Shown in pieces: positions 50,131 through 59,327 of a DNA stretch of 64,000 nt. The stretch's first letter is position 1, and each line of letters starts with the position of its first letter. This stretch comes from Cryptosporangium minutisporangium. GTDB taxonomy: Bacteria > Actinomycetota > Actinomycetes > Mycobacteriales > Cryptosporangiaceae. The DNA lies in contig NZ_BAAAYN010000006.1 of the NCBI RefSeq assembly GCF_039536245.1, positions 62,001 through 126,000 of the forward strand, in the 5' to 3' direction. Under the pieces are notes generated by a model, which did no database searches, was not told the origin of the DNA, and worked only from the letters and a program-made list of their open reading frames with translations. Made by a program: the position numbers and the translations under genes.

Positions 50131-52032
50131 TCAGGTGAGCGCCCGTTCGCTCACCCGGCAGCAGCACATGCCGTCCTCGAGGCACGCCTTCCCTCGCTCG
50201 GAACTGAACCCCTGCACCAGTGCAACAGCAGGTTCGGCGTCCCGCGCGGCGGACGTCGTGCGGTCGTAGACGACCTCGCCACCGACGATCGTGGTGCTGA
50301 CGGCCAGACCGGGGAGCGCTTCGGGGGCCGTGCCGAGGACATCACCGTCGACGACGCAGAGGTCGCCGACGAATCCTTCCTGCAGCGTGCCTTTCCATCC
50401 GTCGGCGTGGTCCTGCCAGGCCGGCGTGCGGGTGTAGGTGACCAGGCTCTCCTCGACGGAGATGCGCTCAGCCGCACCGGCGACCGCGTCACCGAACTGG
50501 CTCTTCCGGGTGACGGCTCCGGCGACGCCCTGGAGCCAGCTCGCCGGGGTGACGGGCGCGTCCGAGGCACTGGCGACCTTGACGCCGAGGTCGAGCGCCG
50601 TGCGGTAGGGCCACTGATAATCCGTCCGTTCCTTTCCGAGCACCGGGTAGAGGTCGGTGCCGAGCAGGTACTTGATCGTCGCGTTGAAGTTGGCGCCGAT
50701 GCCGTGCGCAGCCATGGTCCGCAGCGTCGCCTCGGGCGTCAGGTCGGCGTGGATCACGTAGTTCCGCAGAGCGGCGCGGCGGGAGTTCCGTCCCATCGCG
50801 GCAAGGTAGCCCTGCACGACGGTGTCGATCGCAGCATCGCCGGTGGCGTGGGTGCCGACCTGAAAGCCGGCCTGGATCGCCGTTCGGATCATCGTGTGCA
50901 GGTTGCGGATCTGCTCCTCGATCGTGGCTCCGTCGAGGGTCAGGGAACCGCGAGTGTTCGTGCCTTCGTAAGGCTCGTGCAGGTACGCGGTGCGGGCGGC
51001 GGTGGGTACACCGTCGGCGAAGAGTTTGACCTGCCCGACCCGGATCCAACGGGGGTCGATCCCGCGCAGCGGTGAGAACCCGTCGAGGGCGGCCCGGAGC
51101 GCCTTCGGGTTCCGGCCGCCGCCGAGCATGAGGTTCACGCGGAGCGGCAGCTTGCCGGCGCGGTACCTGTCGGCGTAGATCGCGACCATGGCGGCGTCCA
51201 CACCGGGGTCGGTGACGCTGGTGATGCCGAGGGAGTGCACGGCCGCGATGGCGGCGTCCAGACTGCCGGCGACCTCCGCCGGGGTCCACGGTGGCGCCAC
51301 GCTGACCAGGCTCATCGCACCCTCCCGGAACACGCCGGTGAGTTCGCCGTTCGCGTCCCGCTCGATGTACGGCACCAACTCGGGGGAGGCGGTGGCGATC
51401 CGCTCCTTCACCTCGGGCAGGTCCAACACCGCGCTGTTGACGATCAGCGCGTGGTACGAGAACTCCGGGGCGATGATCTTGTAGCCGTCGGACACCGCGT
51501 CGAGGTGTGCGCGGGTGAGTTTCTGGCCGACCTGGTTGAGTCGGCTCTCGTTCCAGCCGCTCGCGCGGACGAACGTCGTCTCGACGGGCTTGCCCGCGGC
51601 TCGGGCGTCGGCGACGGCGCGGCGGAGGACGTCCTGAATCGCGACGATCGATTCCGTGCCCGCGAGCGAGTACGTGTAGGGCGGGATCGCGAGACCGGAG
51701 TTCCCGAAGTGGAAGTGCGAGTCGTTGATACCGGGAAGAACGGTGCCGCCACCAGCGTCGACCACCTGGGTGCCGCCAGCGGTGAGACGGGTGATCTCGC
51801 GGTTGCTACCGATCGCGAGGATCTTGCCGTCCTTGATCGCGACCGCCTCGGCGCGGCGACGCCGGCGGTCCATGACCAGGACCTTGCCGTTCATCACGAC
51901 GGTGTCGGCGGCGCCGCGCGGTCCGCGGGCGTGCGCCGGACCGGCGGCCGCGACCACCGAGACGCCGGCGGCCGCGGCGGCGACGACAGCGCCCTTGAGC
52001 ACGCTGCGGCGGCTCATTCCCTGTTCGATCAT
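50131..52032 (-). CDS. Tat-exported amidohydrolase (YtcJ-like)
   Basis: A 633-residue metal-dependent hydrolase. The Tat signal SRRSVLKGA followed by a hydrophobic stretch ends near AGPAHA. The amidohydrolase 3 fold has LPGINDSHFHFGN (metal His pair), GWNESRLNQV, GTHATGDAAIDTVVQGYLA and the C-terminal ASDAPVTPASWLQGVAG. An unusual tail after about residue 605 is Cys-rich (KACLEDGMCCCRVSERALT) and may hold a metal or be an oddity of this lineage. The substrate is unknown. It is divergent from the AraC gene, and one palindrome of the 52-59 kb regulon lies between them. Confidence 0.9.
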   Translation of the reverse strand: MIEQGMSRRSVLKGAVVAAAAAGVSVVAAAGPAHARGPRGAADTVVMNGKVLVMDRRRRRAEAVAIKDGKILAIGSNREITRLTAGGTQVVDAGGGTVLPGINDSHFHFGNSGLAIPPYTYSLAGTESIVAIQDVLRRAVADARAAGKPVETTFVRASGWNESRLNQVGQKLTRAHLDAVSDGYKIIAPEFSYHALIVNSAVLDLPEVKERIATASPELVPYIERDANGELTGVFREGAMSLVSVAPPWTPAEVAGSLDAAIAAVHSLGITSVTDPGVDAAMVAIYADRYRAGKLPLRVNLMLGGGRNPKALRAALDGFSPLRGIDPRWIRVGQVKLFADGVPTAARTAYLHEPYEGTNTRGSLTLDGATIEEQIRNLHTMIRTAIQAGFQVGTHATGDAAIDTVVQGYLAAMGRNSRRAALRNYVIHADLTPEATLRTMAAHGIGANFNATIKYLLGTDLYPVLGKERTDYQWPYRTALDLGVKVASASDAPVTPASWLQGVAGAVTRKSQFGDAVAGAAERISVEESLVTYTRTPAWQDHADGWKGTLQEGFVGDLCVVDGDVLGTAPEALPGLAVSTTIVGGEVVYDRTTSAARDAEPAVALVQGFSSERGKACLEDGMCCCRVSERALT

Positions 52033-52095
52033 CAGGCCCTCTCAGTGTTCGGCGTCCGAGACCCGCGGACTCGCCGTCGGGCGGTCACATGGCTA

Positions 52096-52113
52096 TCGTT
52101 CGTATCCGAAAGA
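52096..52113. promoter_or_regulatory. 18-bp palindrome, site A (amidohydrolase/AraC divergent region)
   Basis: TCGTTCGTATCCGAAAGA, 17 bp of 18 identical to site C. It lies 63 bp from the amidohydrolase start and 68 bp from the AraC start. Confidence 0.65.
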
Positions 52114-52181
52114 CATGCGGCGTGGGTCACACTGTGCCGCCACGGTCGAGGACAGTGCCGTCCCGGTCAGGAGTCGACGAG

Positions 52182-53132
52182 ATGAACGCAGCGGCCCCCG
52201 CCGGTCGGGTGTTGGAGGGCTATATCGGCTCGCGTCCAGGCGACCCGGAACCCGTGCGCGACCGCATCCTGCTGCGTTCCCAGGGAACGTTTCCGGCGAT
52301 CAGCCGACGACTGCGCCTCGGCGACGTCGATCTTTGTCTCTTCGAGGGTGCAGACGTCGACGTGACGCCCTGCGCCCCGGCGTCGGCCGACCGCTCGTGG
52401 ACGGACGCGCGCGGAATGGTGCTGGGTCACGTCGTGTCCGGGGAGGTCCAGATCGCCCAGGACGGTCGGGAAGTGGTCCTCGCCCCGGGACAGGTGGCGC
52501 TGTACGACGCGGTCACTCCGTACCGCATTCGCGCAGCGTGGCAGCACCGATATCTGATCGCGCACATCCGCGGCCGCGCGCTGCGGATGCGCCGGGAAGA
52601 CCGCGATGCGCTGGTCGCCCGGGACCTCTCGGCGTTCTGCGCCGCCGCTGCACTCGCCGGGCTGGTCGGCGGTCTGATCGTCGACGACCGTCGCAGGCCG
52701 GTACAGGCAGCCGGCCAGTACCTGGGCGACGCGATCGTGGCCTGCGTGCACGCGATCGTCGCCGAGGCGCGCGGCACCGGAGGAGGTCCGCGGTCCGCGC
52801 TGCTCTTCGCCGAGCTCGTCGGCTGGCTCGAGACCCATCTGGCCGATCCGGGACTGACCACGGAGCGTCTCGCGGCGGCCCACTATCTCTCGCCCCGCTA
52901 CGTGCGGAAACTCTTCGCGCACCACGACACGACGGTCACGGGCTACCTCCGGCTACGGAGGCTCGAACGCATTCGCGACGAACTGTTGCAGCCGGGCAGC
53001 GCCGACGTCCCGGTCTCCGCGATCGCGGCTCGCTGGGGCTTCGCGGAGCCGAGCGTTTTCTCGCGCGCGTTCACGCGGCAGTTCGGCCGAGGGCCGCAGC
53101 GGTTCCGGAAGGACGCGATCGGGCCGGAGTAA
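52182..53132 (+). CDS. AraC-family transcriptional regulator
   Basis: A 316-residue regulator. The N-terminal sensor (about 25-175) resembles AraC_binding_2: RRLRLGDVDLCLFEGADVDV, LGHVVSGEVQIAQDGREVVL. The C-terminal AraC/XylS DNA-binding half (about 215-316) has TTERLAAAHYLSPRYVRKLF and VSAIAARWGFAEPSVFSRAF. This type usually controls oxidation of aromatic or amine substrates. ATG 52182 has AGGAG nine bases upstream. It starts the catabolic region and may be an activator alongside the MarR repressor. Confidence 0.92.
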   Translation: MNAAAPAGRVLEGYIGSRPGDPEPVRDRILLRSQGTFPAISRRLRLGDVDLCLFEGADVDVTPCAPASADRSWTDARGMVLGHVVSGEVQIAQDGREVVLAPGQVALYDAVTPYRIRAAWQHRYLIAHIRGRALRMRREDRDALVARDLSAFCAAAALAGLVGGLIVDDRRRPVQAAGQYLGDAIVACVHAIVAEARGTGGGPRSALLFAELVGWLETHLADPGLTTERLAAAHYLSPRYVRKLFAHHDTTVTGYLRLRRLERIRDELLQPGSADVPVSAIAARWGFAEPSVFSRAFTRQFGRGPQRFRKDAIGPE

Positions 53133-53146
53133 TCGGCATGGGTAGC

Positions 53147-53164
53147 TCGTTTGGATCCGTATGA
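53147..53164. promoter_or_regulatory. 18-bp palindrome, site B (at the LLM start)
   Basis: TCGTTTGGATCCGTATGA ends eight bases before ATG 53172. Its right part overlaps TATGAT (53160-53165), a good -10 box, and no ribosome site lies between, so the message is probably leaderless and a bound protein would block the promoter directly. Confidence 0.65.
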
Positions 53165-53171
53165 TCTCGCC

Positions 53172-54101
53172 ATGACTAGGCCGCGAATGCTGATGATCCT
53201 CACCGAGAACGGCACCACGTCGGGTGGGAACGATCTGCCGACGCTGGTGCGGTGGGCTCGTTGTGCGGAGGACGCGGGCTTCGACGCGGTGATGGCGAGC
53301 GAGCACGTGGTCCTCGGGCCGGATGCCGGCGCGAACGGAATCATGGGCAACCCCCGAGCGTACGCGCTCCCGGGCAACCAGGATCCGTTCACGCCGTGGC
53401 CGAACTCGATCGTGCTGCTGTCCGCGATCGCTTCGGTGACCGAGGCTCTGCGCTTGGTGGCGGGCGCAATTCTCGCGCCGCTGCGCCACCCGTTGTTGCT
53501 CGCGCGTGAACTGGGCACGCTCGATCTGGTCAGCGAGGGCCGGCTGGTGGTGCAGCCGACGGTGAGCTGGAGCCGGGACGAGTACGCCGCGCTGAGTGTG
53601 CCGTTCGACCGCCGGGGTCGAATCCTCGACGAGCAGTTGGACGTGCTGCGCCGGTGCTGGGGGCCGTCGCCGGTGAGCTTCCAGGGGGAGTTCTTCCAAT
53701 TCGACGACGTGTACTTCGAGCCGAAGGCGTACCGGCCGGACGGCCCGCGATTGTGGTTCGGCGGACAGCGTCTGCACGCTTCGGTCCTGCGTCGGCTGGT
53801 CGAGTACGGGCACGGCTTCCACCCGTTGGGTGCACCGTCCGACGAGGATCTCCAGACCCTGCGGACCGGTCTCGCCGCGTCCGGCCGAAGTCCGGACGAG
53901 CTGGAGTTGATCGGCGGCGTCCGCGCGGTCTTCCCCGACGACCGCAGTTGTGCCGATCTGGGGCAGGCCATGTCCGCCATCCCGGCCCAGGTGGAGCAGG
54001 GCTATACGACGTTCTGCCTGAAGCCCTCCCAGTTCATTGATGACGGTGCGCGGATCGGTGCGTTCTGCGCGGAGGTGATGCGCCGCGTCGACAGCATATG
54101 A
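53172..54101 (+). CDS. LLM-class F420/flavin-dependent oxidoreductase
   Basis: A 309-residue luciferase-like protein: MLMILTENGTTSGGNDLPTL, CAEDAGFDAVMASEHVVLGP, LAPLRHPLLLARELGTLDLV, VQPTVSWSRDEYAALSVPFD. The layout fits the TIGR03619-type actinobacterial subfamily of F420-dependent oxidoreductases. ATG 53172 lacks a ribosome site and sits just after a TATGAT box, so it is probably leaderless. It is the first enzyme of the catabolic region and is under site B. Confidence 0.9.
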   Translation: MTRPRMLMILTENGTTSGGNDLPTLVRWARCAEDAGFDAVMASEHVVLGPDAGANGIMGNPRAYALPGNQDPFTPWPNSIVLLSAIASVTEALRLVAGAILAPLRHPLLLARELGTLDLVSEGRLVVQPTVSWSRDEYAALSVPFDRRGRILDEQLDVLRRCWGPSPVSFQGEFFQFDDVYFEPKAYRPDGPRLWFGGQRLHASVLRRLVEYGHGFHPLGAPSDEDLQTLRTGLAASGRSPDELELIGGVRAVFPDDRSCADLGQAMSAIPAQVEQGYTTFCLKPSQFIDDGARIGAFCAEVMRRVDSI

Positions 54102-54204
54102 GGTGGACGGCTCCCGGATCGTGGCCTTCGTTCGTTCACGAATGACTCATCGGTGAGGCCGAATATGCGCGGTGGCAGCTTGCAAGGAGGGGTGACGATC
54201 CGTA

Positions 54205-54222
54205 TCGTTCGTATCCGAACGA
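54205..54222. promoter_or_regulatory. 18-bp palindrome, site C (before ferredoxin reductase)
   Basis: TCGTTCGTATCCGAACGA, arms TCGTTCG/CGAACGA perfect around TATC; the best copy. It is 31 bp before GTG 54254. A degenerate copy (14 of 18 matches) lies at 54128-54145. Confidence 0.7.
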
Positions 54223-54253
54223 TCTGCCGAAGATCCGCCGAACAGGAGCACCC

Positions 54254-55219
54254 GTGACTGTCACGCAGACGGTCGTGCGCGAAATCGAGACCGAGCTGGT
54301 CGTCCGGAGCGCCGAGCAGGAGGCCGACGGCGTGGTGGCATTGACGCTGAGCCGACCTGACGCCGGTGACCTGCCGGACTGGACGCCCGGGGCGCATATC
54401 GACCTGGTTCTCGACGACGGGTTGGTCCGCCAGTACTCACTGTGCGGCCGGAGCGGCGACGCCGCTTCCTGGCGTATCGCCGTTCTCCGGGCCCCGGAGA
54501 GCCGCGGTGGCTCCCTTCGGGTCCACGAGCTGAAGGCGGGCAGCGTCGTGTGCGTCCGCGGCCCGCGCAACCATTTCCCCGTTGCGGCGTCCCGGCGTTA
54601 TCTCTTCATCGCCGGCGGCATCGGCATCACCCCGCTGCTCGCGATGATCAACGCGGTCGACGCCGCCGGAGCCGAGTGGGAACTCCACTACGGAGGCAGG
54701 CAGCGGAAGTCCATGGCCTTCACGGCCGAGCTGGCCCGGTTCGGTGACCGCGTCCGGATCGTGCCCGAGGACGAGCGCGGACTCCTGGACCTCGACGCGC
54801 TCCTCGGGAGGCCCCGAGCCGACACGCTCGTCTACGCGTGTGGACCCGAGGGACTCTTGAGCGCCGTGGAAGAGCGCTGCGCCTCCTGGCCGCCCGGAAG
54901 CTTGCACGTGGAGCGGTTCGCGGCGCGCCCGGCCGAGTCGGTCGGTGCGGAGAGCTCGTTCGAGGTGGTGCTGCAGCACTCCGGCACGACGGTGGAGGTG
55001 CCGCCGGGCAGGTCCGTCTTCGACGCGGTCCGCGAGGCCGGGGTGAGCGTTCTCGGCTCCTGCCTGGAGGGCATCTGCGGAACCTGTGAAACCGAGGTCG
55101 TCGACGGCGAGGTCGACCACCGCGACTCGGTGCTGAGCGACGCCGAGCGGGACGCGAACGACGTGATGATGATCTGCGTGTCCCGCTGCAAGGGCCCACG
55201 TCTCACCCTCGCCCTGTGA
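54254..55219 (+). CDS. PDR-type 2Fe-2S ferredoxin reductase
   Basis: A 321-residue reductase: an FMN/FAD-binding front (WTPGAHIDLVLDDGLVRQYS, SLCG flavin motif), an NAD-binding centre (FIAGGIGITPLLAMINAV, YACGPEGL), and a C-terminal plant-type ferredoxin with CLEGICGTCETEV plus a distal Cys in MICVSRCKG. This is the vanillate demethylase/phthalate oxygenase reductase class, which feeds electrons to Rieske oxygenases or P450s. GTG 54254 has AGGAG six bases upstream. It is the natural redox partner for the P450 at 56540 (no Rieske subunit is in the window). Site C precedes it. Confidence 0.93.
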   Translation: MTVTQTVVREIETELVVRSAEQEADGVVALTLSRPDAGDLPDWTPGAHIDLVLDDGLVRQYSLCGRSGDAASWRIAVLRAPESRGGSLRVHELKAGSVVCVRGPRNHFPVAASRRYLFIAGGIGITPLLAMINAVDAAGAEWELHYGGRQRKSMAFTAELARFGDRVRIVPEDERGLLDLDALLGRPRADTLVYACGPEGLLSAVEERCASWPPGSLHVERFAARPAESVGAESSFEVVLQHSGTTVEVPPGRSVFDAVREAGVSVLGSCLEGICGTCETEVVDGEVDHRDSVLSDAERDANDVMMICVSRCKGPRLTLAL

Positions 55220-55232
55220 CGGCCGGACGCTC

Positions 55233-55940
55233 ATGAGCCGGCTACTCGTCATCCAGCACGACCACCTCTCCCCACTGGGACCCGTCGCCGACCGGTTCGT
55301 CGAGCACGGCTACGACCTCGACTACCACCTGGTCGTTCCCGCCCTCCGCTTCCACACCCCCGGGGTGAGCGCGCGATTCCCGGACTTCACCGCGTTCGAC
55401 GCGGTGCTCGCCATGGGCGCGCCGTGGTCGACCTACGACCGCCCGCTGATCGGCGGCTGGGTGGCGCCCGAGCTGGAGCAGTTGCGACGCGCCGACCGGG
55501 CCGGGGTCCCGGTGCTGGGTATCTGTTTCGGCGGTCAACTCCTCGCGACCGCGCACGGCGGCAGCGTCGCCGCGTCGCCGCGGCCCGAGATCGGCTGGGC
55601 CGACGTCCAGAGCGACCACGAGGCCATCGTTCCCGCCGGGCCGTGGTTCCAGTGGCACTTCGACCGGTGGTCACTCCCTCCGGGCGCGGTGGAGCTGGCG
55701 CGCAACGCTGCTGCCTCCCAGGTGTTCGTCCTCCGCCGCAACCTCGCAGTCCAGTTCCATCCCGAGCTCACCAGCGCCATGCTGGCCGGCTGGCTGGGCA
55801 ACGGCGGCGCCGTCAACGCGCGGAACCACGGAATCGACGTGGACACGCTGGTGGTGCGGACGCGCGCCGTCGAGGACGAGGCGAGGCGGCGCACGCACGG
55901 CCTCGTCGACGGCTTCCTCGAACACGTCGTCCGAGCATGA
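55233..55940 (+). CDS. Class I glutamine amidotransferase-like protein
   Basis: A 235-residue GATase1: nucleophile elbow GICFGGQLLA (Cys about 100) and QFHPELTSAML with His/Glu complete the triad. It lies 13 bp after the ferredoxin reductase, so it is co-transcribed. Stand-alone GATases of this type hydrolyse gamma-glutamyl bonds or supply ammonia; near a GS-like ligase the first role is likelier. Confidence 0.85.
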   Translation: MSRLLVIQHDHLSPLGPVADRFVEHGYDLDYHLVVPALRFHTPGVSARFPDFTAFDAVLAMGAPWSTYDRPLIGGWVAPELEQLRRADRAGVPVLGICFGGQLLATAHGGSVAASPRPEIGWADVQSDHEAIVPAGPWFQWHFDRWSLPPGAVELARNAAASQVFVLRRNLAVQFHPELTSAMLAGWLGNGGAVNARNHGIDVDTLVVRTRAVEDEARRRTHGLVDGFLEHVVRA

Positions 55941-56025
55941 CGGGGCAGCGCGACGTCGGGGCCGCGACCGACCACATCTAGACTCGTTGGGAGAACCGGT
56001 ACCGGCGGAAGGTGATGGCGAACCG

Positions 56026-56556
56026 ATGACGGGATCGCACACGCTGCGGGCGACCGAGCAGGCAGTCGAAGAACGATTGGCCGGCATGTCGCTGGACACC
56101 AGCGCGATGTGGGCGGTCTCGAACATCTATCGAGCCACCACGGCCATTCGCAACCATCTCGAACAGACGGTTCTGCGGGACACCGGCTTGACCTGGACCG
56201 GCTTCGTCGTCCTCTGGGTGGTGTGGATCTGGGGTGAGATCGAGACCGCCCAGGCCGCGGCCGAGGCCGGCATCTCGAAGGGCACCCTGACCGGCGTCGT
56301 AAAGACGCTGGAGTCCTATCGGCACATCAAGCGGGTGCGGCACGAGACCGACAAGCGTCGGGTGGTGCTCTCGATGACTCCGTCGGGCCGCAAATTGATG
56401 GAAGGCCTCTTTCCGCAGTTCAACCGGGAAGAGGCCTTCGTGGTCCGCGGTCTGTCCGAGGCTCAGCGCAAGGACCTCGCCAACTCGCTCAGGACGATCG
56501 TCGAAGAGCTCGAGCAGGCGCCGTCCCGCGGCGAAGCGGTCAAGCGGCCGCGCTGA
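56026..56556 (+). CDS. MarR-family regulator of the catabolic region (candidate)
   Basis: A 176-residue winged-helix protein: LTWTGFVVLWVVWIWGEIET, AAEAGISKGTLTGVVKTLE, and the wing KRVRHETDKRRVVLSMTPSG. ATG 56026 is preceded by a loose GGAAGGTGATGG. It sits within a region where five 18-bp palindromes precede the surrounding operons, and a MarR dimer suits such a site. No strong copy lies before its own gene. It overlaps the end of the convergent P450 by 17 bp. Confidence 0.85.
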   Translation: MTGSHTLRATEQAVEERLAGMSLDTSAMWAVSNIYRATTAIRNHLEQTVLRDTGLTWTGFVVLWVVWIWGEIETAQAAAEAGISKGTLTGVVKTLESYRHIKRVRHETDKRRVVLSMTPSGRKLMEGLFPQFNREEAFVVRGLSEAQRKDLANSLRTIVEELEQAPSRGEAVKRPR

Positions 56557-57820
56557 TCCGCACCGGGAACGCCTTGATGCCGTTGACGAAGTTGCTGCGG
56601 ATCCGGCGCACCTCACCCACCAGCTCGATCCGCTCGAGTCGGGGGAGGAGTTCCTCGAACATCAGGCGGATCTCCATCCGCGCTAGGTTGCTGCCCATGC
56701 ACAGGTGGGGGCTCCCCTTGCCGAACGTCATGTGGTCGACGTTGGTGCGGGTGACGTCGATCGAGTAGGGATCCTCGAAGACCGCCTCGTCGCGGTTGCC
56801 GGAGGCGAACCACATCACGACCTTGTCGTCCTTCTTGATCTGCTTCCCGCCGAGTTCGACGTCGCGGGTGGCCGTCCGGCGGAAGTGGTAGACCGGGGAC
56901 GCCCAGCGCAGCAGCTCCTCGACCGCCGTCGTGAGTAACTCGGGCCGCTGCTGCAGGAGCCGCAGCTGCTCGGGCTGCTCCATCAGGCCGAGCATCGAGT
57001 TGCTGATCGCGTGCCGGGTGGTCTCGTTGCCCGCGATCACCAGGAGCGAGAAGTAGTTGTTGAAGTCCTGCTGGCTGAGGGGCACTCCGTCGTCCGGGAG
57101 TTTGTTCGCCAGGATCGAGACGAGGTCGGTGCCGTGGCCACCGACTCGCGCGTCCTTGAGACTGTTGCCGTAGTCCCACACCTCCTGCACGCTCGGCGAG
57201 CGGAAAGGCAAGTGCCGGTACCTCTCCGACTCGGCCAGGTCCGCCCGCACCTTCGCGTAGTCGGGGTCGGTGTTGGCGACCATCTCGTTGCCCCATGCGA
57301 TCAGCTGCGGGGTGTCCTCCGGCGGGACGTCGAGCAGGCGGGCGAGCACCTGGATCGGGAAGTCGGCGCTGATCTCCTTGACGAAGTCGATCCTGCCGTC
57401 GTTCGCCGCGGCCGTCGCGAGCGCGCGGTCGACGGTCTGCCTGGTGAGCTGGCGCAGAAAACTCTCGTAGTTCTTCAGGAGATTGCGCGGCGTGAACTCG
57501 CGCTGGATCAGCCGGCGCAGCGCCTGGTGCCGGCTGCCGTCGGTCTCCAGCAGCGATCGCCGGAAGTCGCGGAGGTCGTCGTCGACGTCTTCGAGGTTGA
57601 CGAACTTCTCCGACGTGAACGTCTCGACGTCGCGATCGACGGCCCAGATATCCGCATATCGGGTCACCGCCCAGAATCCCGCGCCGTCTTTCTCGTCGTT
57701 CCAGTGCACGGGGTCCTCGGCGCGCAGGGTGTCGAACTGGGCGTAGCCGCGCAGGTCGGCGAAGCCGTCGATGTCGGAGAGGTCGACGTCGGAGAGCGGA
57801 ACTGGGGCGTGGGGGGGCAT
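56540..57820 (-). CDS. Cytochrome P450 monooxygenase
   Basis: A 426-residue P450. I-helix VIAGNETTRHAI, ExxR in EELLRWASP, and haem loop FGKGSPHLCMGSNLARME with Cys about 374. The loop has one residue more than the common FGxGxHxCxG, as in CYP125-like sterol/cholesterol P450s; the closing motif is otherwise normal. GAGGAG lies seven bases before ATG 57820. It follows the GS-like gene by 65 bp on the same strand, so they probably form one operon; the ferredoxin reductase at 54254 could feed it. Confidence 0.95.
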   Translation of the reverse strand: MPPHAPVPLSDVDLSDIDGFADLRGYAQFDTLRAEDPVHWNDEKDGAGFWAVTRYADIWAVDRDVETFTSEKFVNLEDVDDDLRDFRRSLLETDGSRHQALRRLIQREFTPRNLLKNYESFLRQLTRQTVDRALATAAANDGRIDFVKEISADFPIQVLARLLDVPPEDTPQLIAWGNEMVANTDPDYAKVRADLAESERYRHLPFRSPSVQEVWDYGNSLKDARVGGHGTDLVSILANKLPDDGVPLSQQDFNNYFSLLVIAGNETTRHAISNSMLGLMEQPEQLRLLQQRPELLTTAVEELLRWASPVYHFRRTATRDVELGGKQIKKDDKVVMWFASGNRDEAVFEDPYSIDVTRTNVDHMTFGKGSPHLCMGSNLARMEIRLMFEELLPRLERIELVGEVRRIRSNFVNGIKAFPVRISAAA

Positions 57821-57885
57821 GGGGGAGCTCCTCGTGTGCTGGACCGGCTCCGGTACGGGACGGCGGTGCCGGGCGGTCCGGAATG

Positions 57886-59238
57886 TCAGATGTGGTACGT
57901 GTATTCCTGGAACTCCCAGTCGGTGATCCAGGTGCGGAACCGCTCGATCTCGTCGCGCTTGTAGGCGAGGAACGCATTGACGAACGGGCGTCCCAGCAGG
58001 TCGACGATCTCGTCGTCGGCTTCGAGGGCGTCGAGGGCTTCCGACAAGCTCTGCGGCAGCTTGGCCGCGCGTGAGGTGTCGTAGCCGTAGCCGACCAGGA
58101 CTTCCGGCGGCTCGGTCTTGTCGCGAATACCCAGGAGTGCGCCCGCGAGCATGCCGGCGATCGCGAGGTAGGAATTGGCGCTGGCATCGCCCAGACGCAG
58201 TTCCAGGCGAGCCGCGGACCCTCGCTCGGGCGGGATCCGCACCATCGCACTGCGGTTGTCCAGGCCCCAGTCGATCAACCACGGGGCCAGCGTGTCCGGG
58301 CCGAACCTCTTGTACGAGTTGATCGTGGGGTTGGCGACCGCGGCGATGGCGGGGGCGTGCGCCAGGATTCCGCCGATCACGTGGTGAGCCACCGGGGAGA
58401 GCCCGTCCGGCGCGGACGGCTCGTCGAAGAGCGAGGCGCCGTCGGAATCCTGGAGCGAGAGGTGTAGGTGGTAGCCGGAGCCGCCCTCGTCGTTGAACGG
58501 CTTCGGCATGAAGGTGGCCAGATGCCCCCGCCGACGGGCTAGTTCCTTGACGGCGTCCTTGAAGCGGTGGGCGCGGTCCGCGGCGTCCAGGGCGTTGCCG
58601 TGCCAGAGGTTGATCTCGAACTGCCCGGACGAGAACTCGTGGTTGGCCGCCACCACGTCGATTCCGTAGTCGCCCAACTGGCGCAGCGACTCGAGCAGGA
58701 CGTTCTCCGGATCGCCCTTGCGTCCCGAGGTGTAGACGTTGCCCGTGCCCTCGCCGTAGCGCTGCCATCCGGAGGGGGACGCCGGGTTCTCCGCCAGCAG
58801 GTAGAACTCCAGCTCGGGCCCGACGACGGGGGTGATCGACTCGGTCGCGAACTGCTCGCACAGCTGGCGCAGGACCTGGCGCGGGCTCTCCAGCGCCGGC
58901 GTACCGTCGGGGTTGAAGACGTCGGCAATGCAGTGCGCGACGCCGGGCTCCCAGGGCAGTGGACGCAAGGTGCTCAGGTCGGGGAAGGCGACGACGTCGG
59001 GCAGGCCCGCGGACAGGCCCCCTTCGAAGTCGACGACACCTCCGCGCGGCGTCGTGCCGAACACCGAGCGGCAGAAGGCCACACCGCCCCCGACGGTCCG
59101 CGGGAAGTGGTTGACCAAGACGTCGCGCCCGCGATCGACGCCGATCAGGTCCGCGTAACCGAGCCGGACGACGTCGATGCCCTCGGCGACGAGCCGTTCC
59201 TGAGCCGGCTGGAGTCCCGACGTGTCGAAGTGAGCCAC
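57886..59238 (-). CDS. Glutamine-synthetase-like gamma-glutamyl ligase
   Basis: A 450-residue GS-fold ligase. The ATP/metal site VVGPELEFYLLAENPAS, the NHEFSSGQFEINLWHG loop, the ATFMPKPFNDEGGSGYHLHL block and AMVRIPPERGSAARLELRLG are intact. Its length and lack of the adenylylation loop separate it from true GlnA and group it with ligases that join glutamate to amines (PuuA, GlnA3, aniline and isopropylamine enzymes). I took GTG 59238 (AAGGGA upstream); a frame-compatible ATG at 59274 lies inside operator E. It heads the leftward GS-P450 operon. Confidence 0.9.
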   Translation of the reverse strand: MAHFDTSGLQPAQERLVAEGIDVVRLGYADLIGVDRGRDVLVNHFPRTVGGGVAFCRSVFGTTPRGGVVDFEGGLSAGLPDVVAFPDLSTLRPLPWEPGVAHCIADVFNPDGTPALESPRQVLRQLCEQFATESITPVVGPELEFYLLAENPASPSGWQRYGEGTGNVYTSGRKGDPENVLLESLRQLGDYGIDVVAANHEFSSGQFEINLWHGNALDAADRAHRFKDAVKELARRRGHLATFMPKPFNDEGGSGYHLHLSLQDSDGASLFDEPSAPDGLSPVAHHVIGGILAHAPAIAAVANPTINSYKRFGPDTLAPWLIDWGLDNRSAMVRIPPERGSAARLELRLGDASANSYLAIAGMLAGALLGIRDKTEPPEVLVGYGYDTSRAAKLPQSLSEALDALEADDEIVDLLGRPFVNAFLAYKRDEIERFRTWITDWEFQEYTYHI

Positions 59239-59256
59239 GACGCGCGTCCCTTCATG

Positions 59257-59274
59257 TCGTTTGGGCCCAAACAT
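59257..59274. promoter_or_regulatory. 18-bp palindrome, site E (before GS-like gene)
   Basis: TCGTTTGGGCCCAAACAT; left arm TCGTTTGGG, mirrored CCCAAAC. It is 18 bp upstream of the leftward GTG 59238, a position that would overlap the promoter or leader. Confidence 0.65.
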
Positions 59275-59327
59275 TATCGAGGCAGTGCCAGGCTGGCAAG
59301 ACTTTCCCGGGAGGTCGATTCGGCATA

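Noticed and set aside
54128-54145. A sixth catabolic operator (TCGTTCGTTCACGAATGA)
   Set aside because: Only 14 of 18 bases match and its centre symmetry is poor; noted under site C but not counted.
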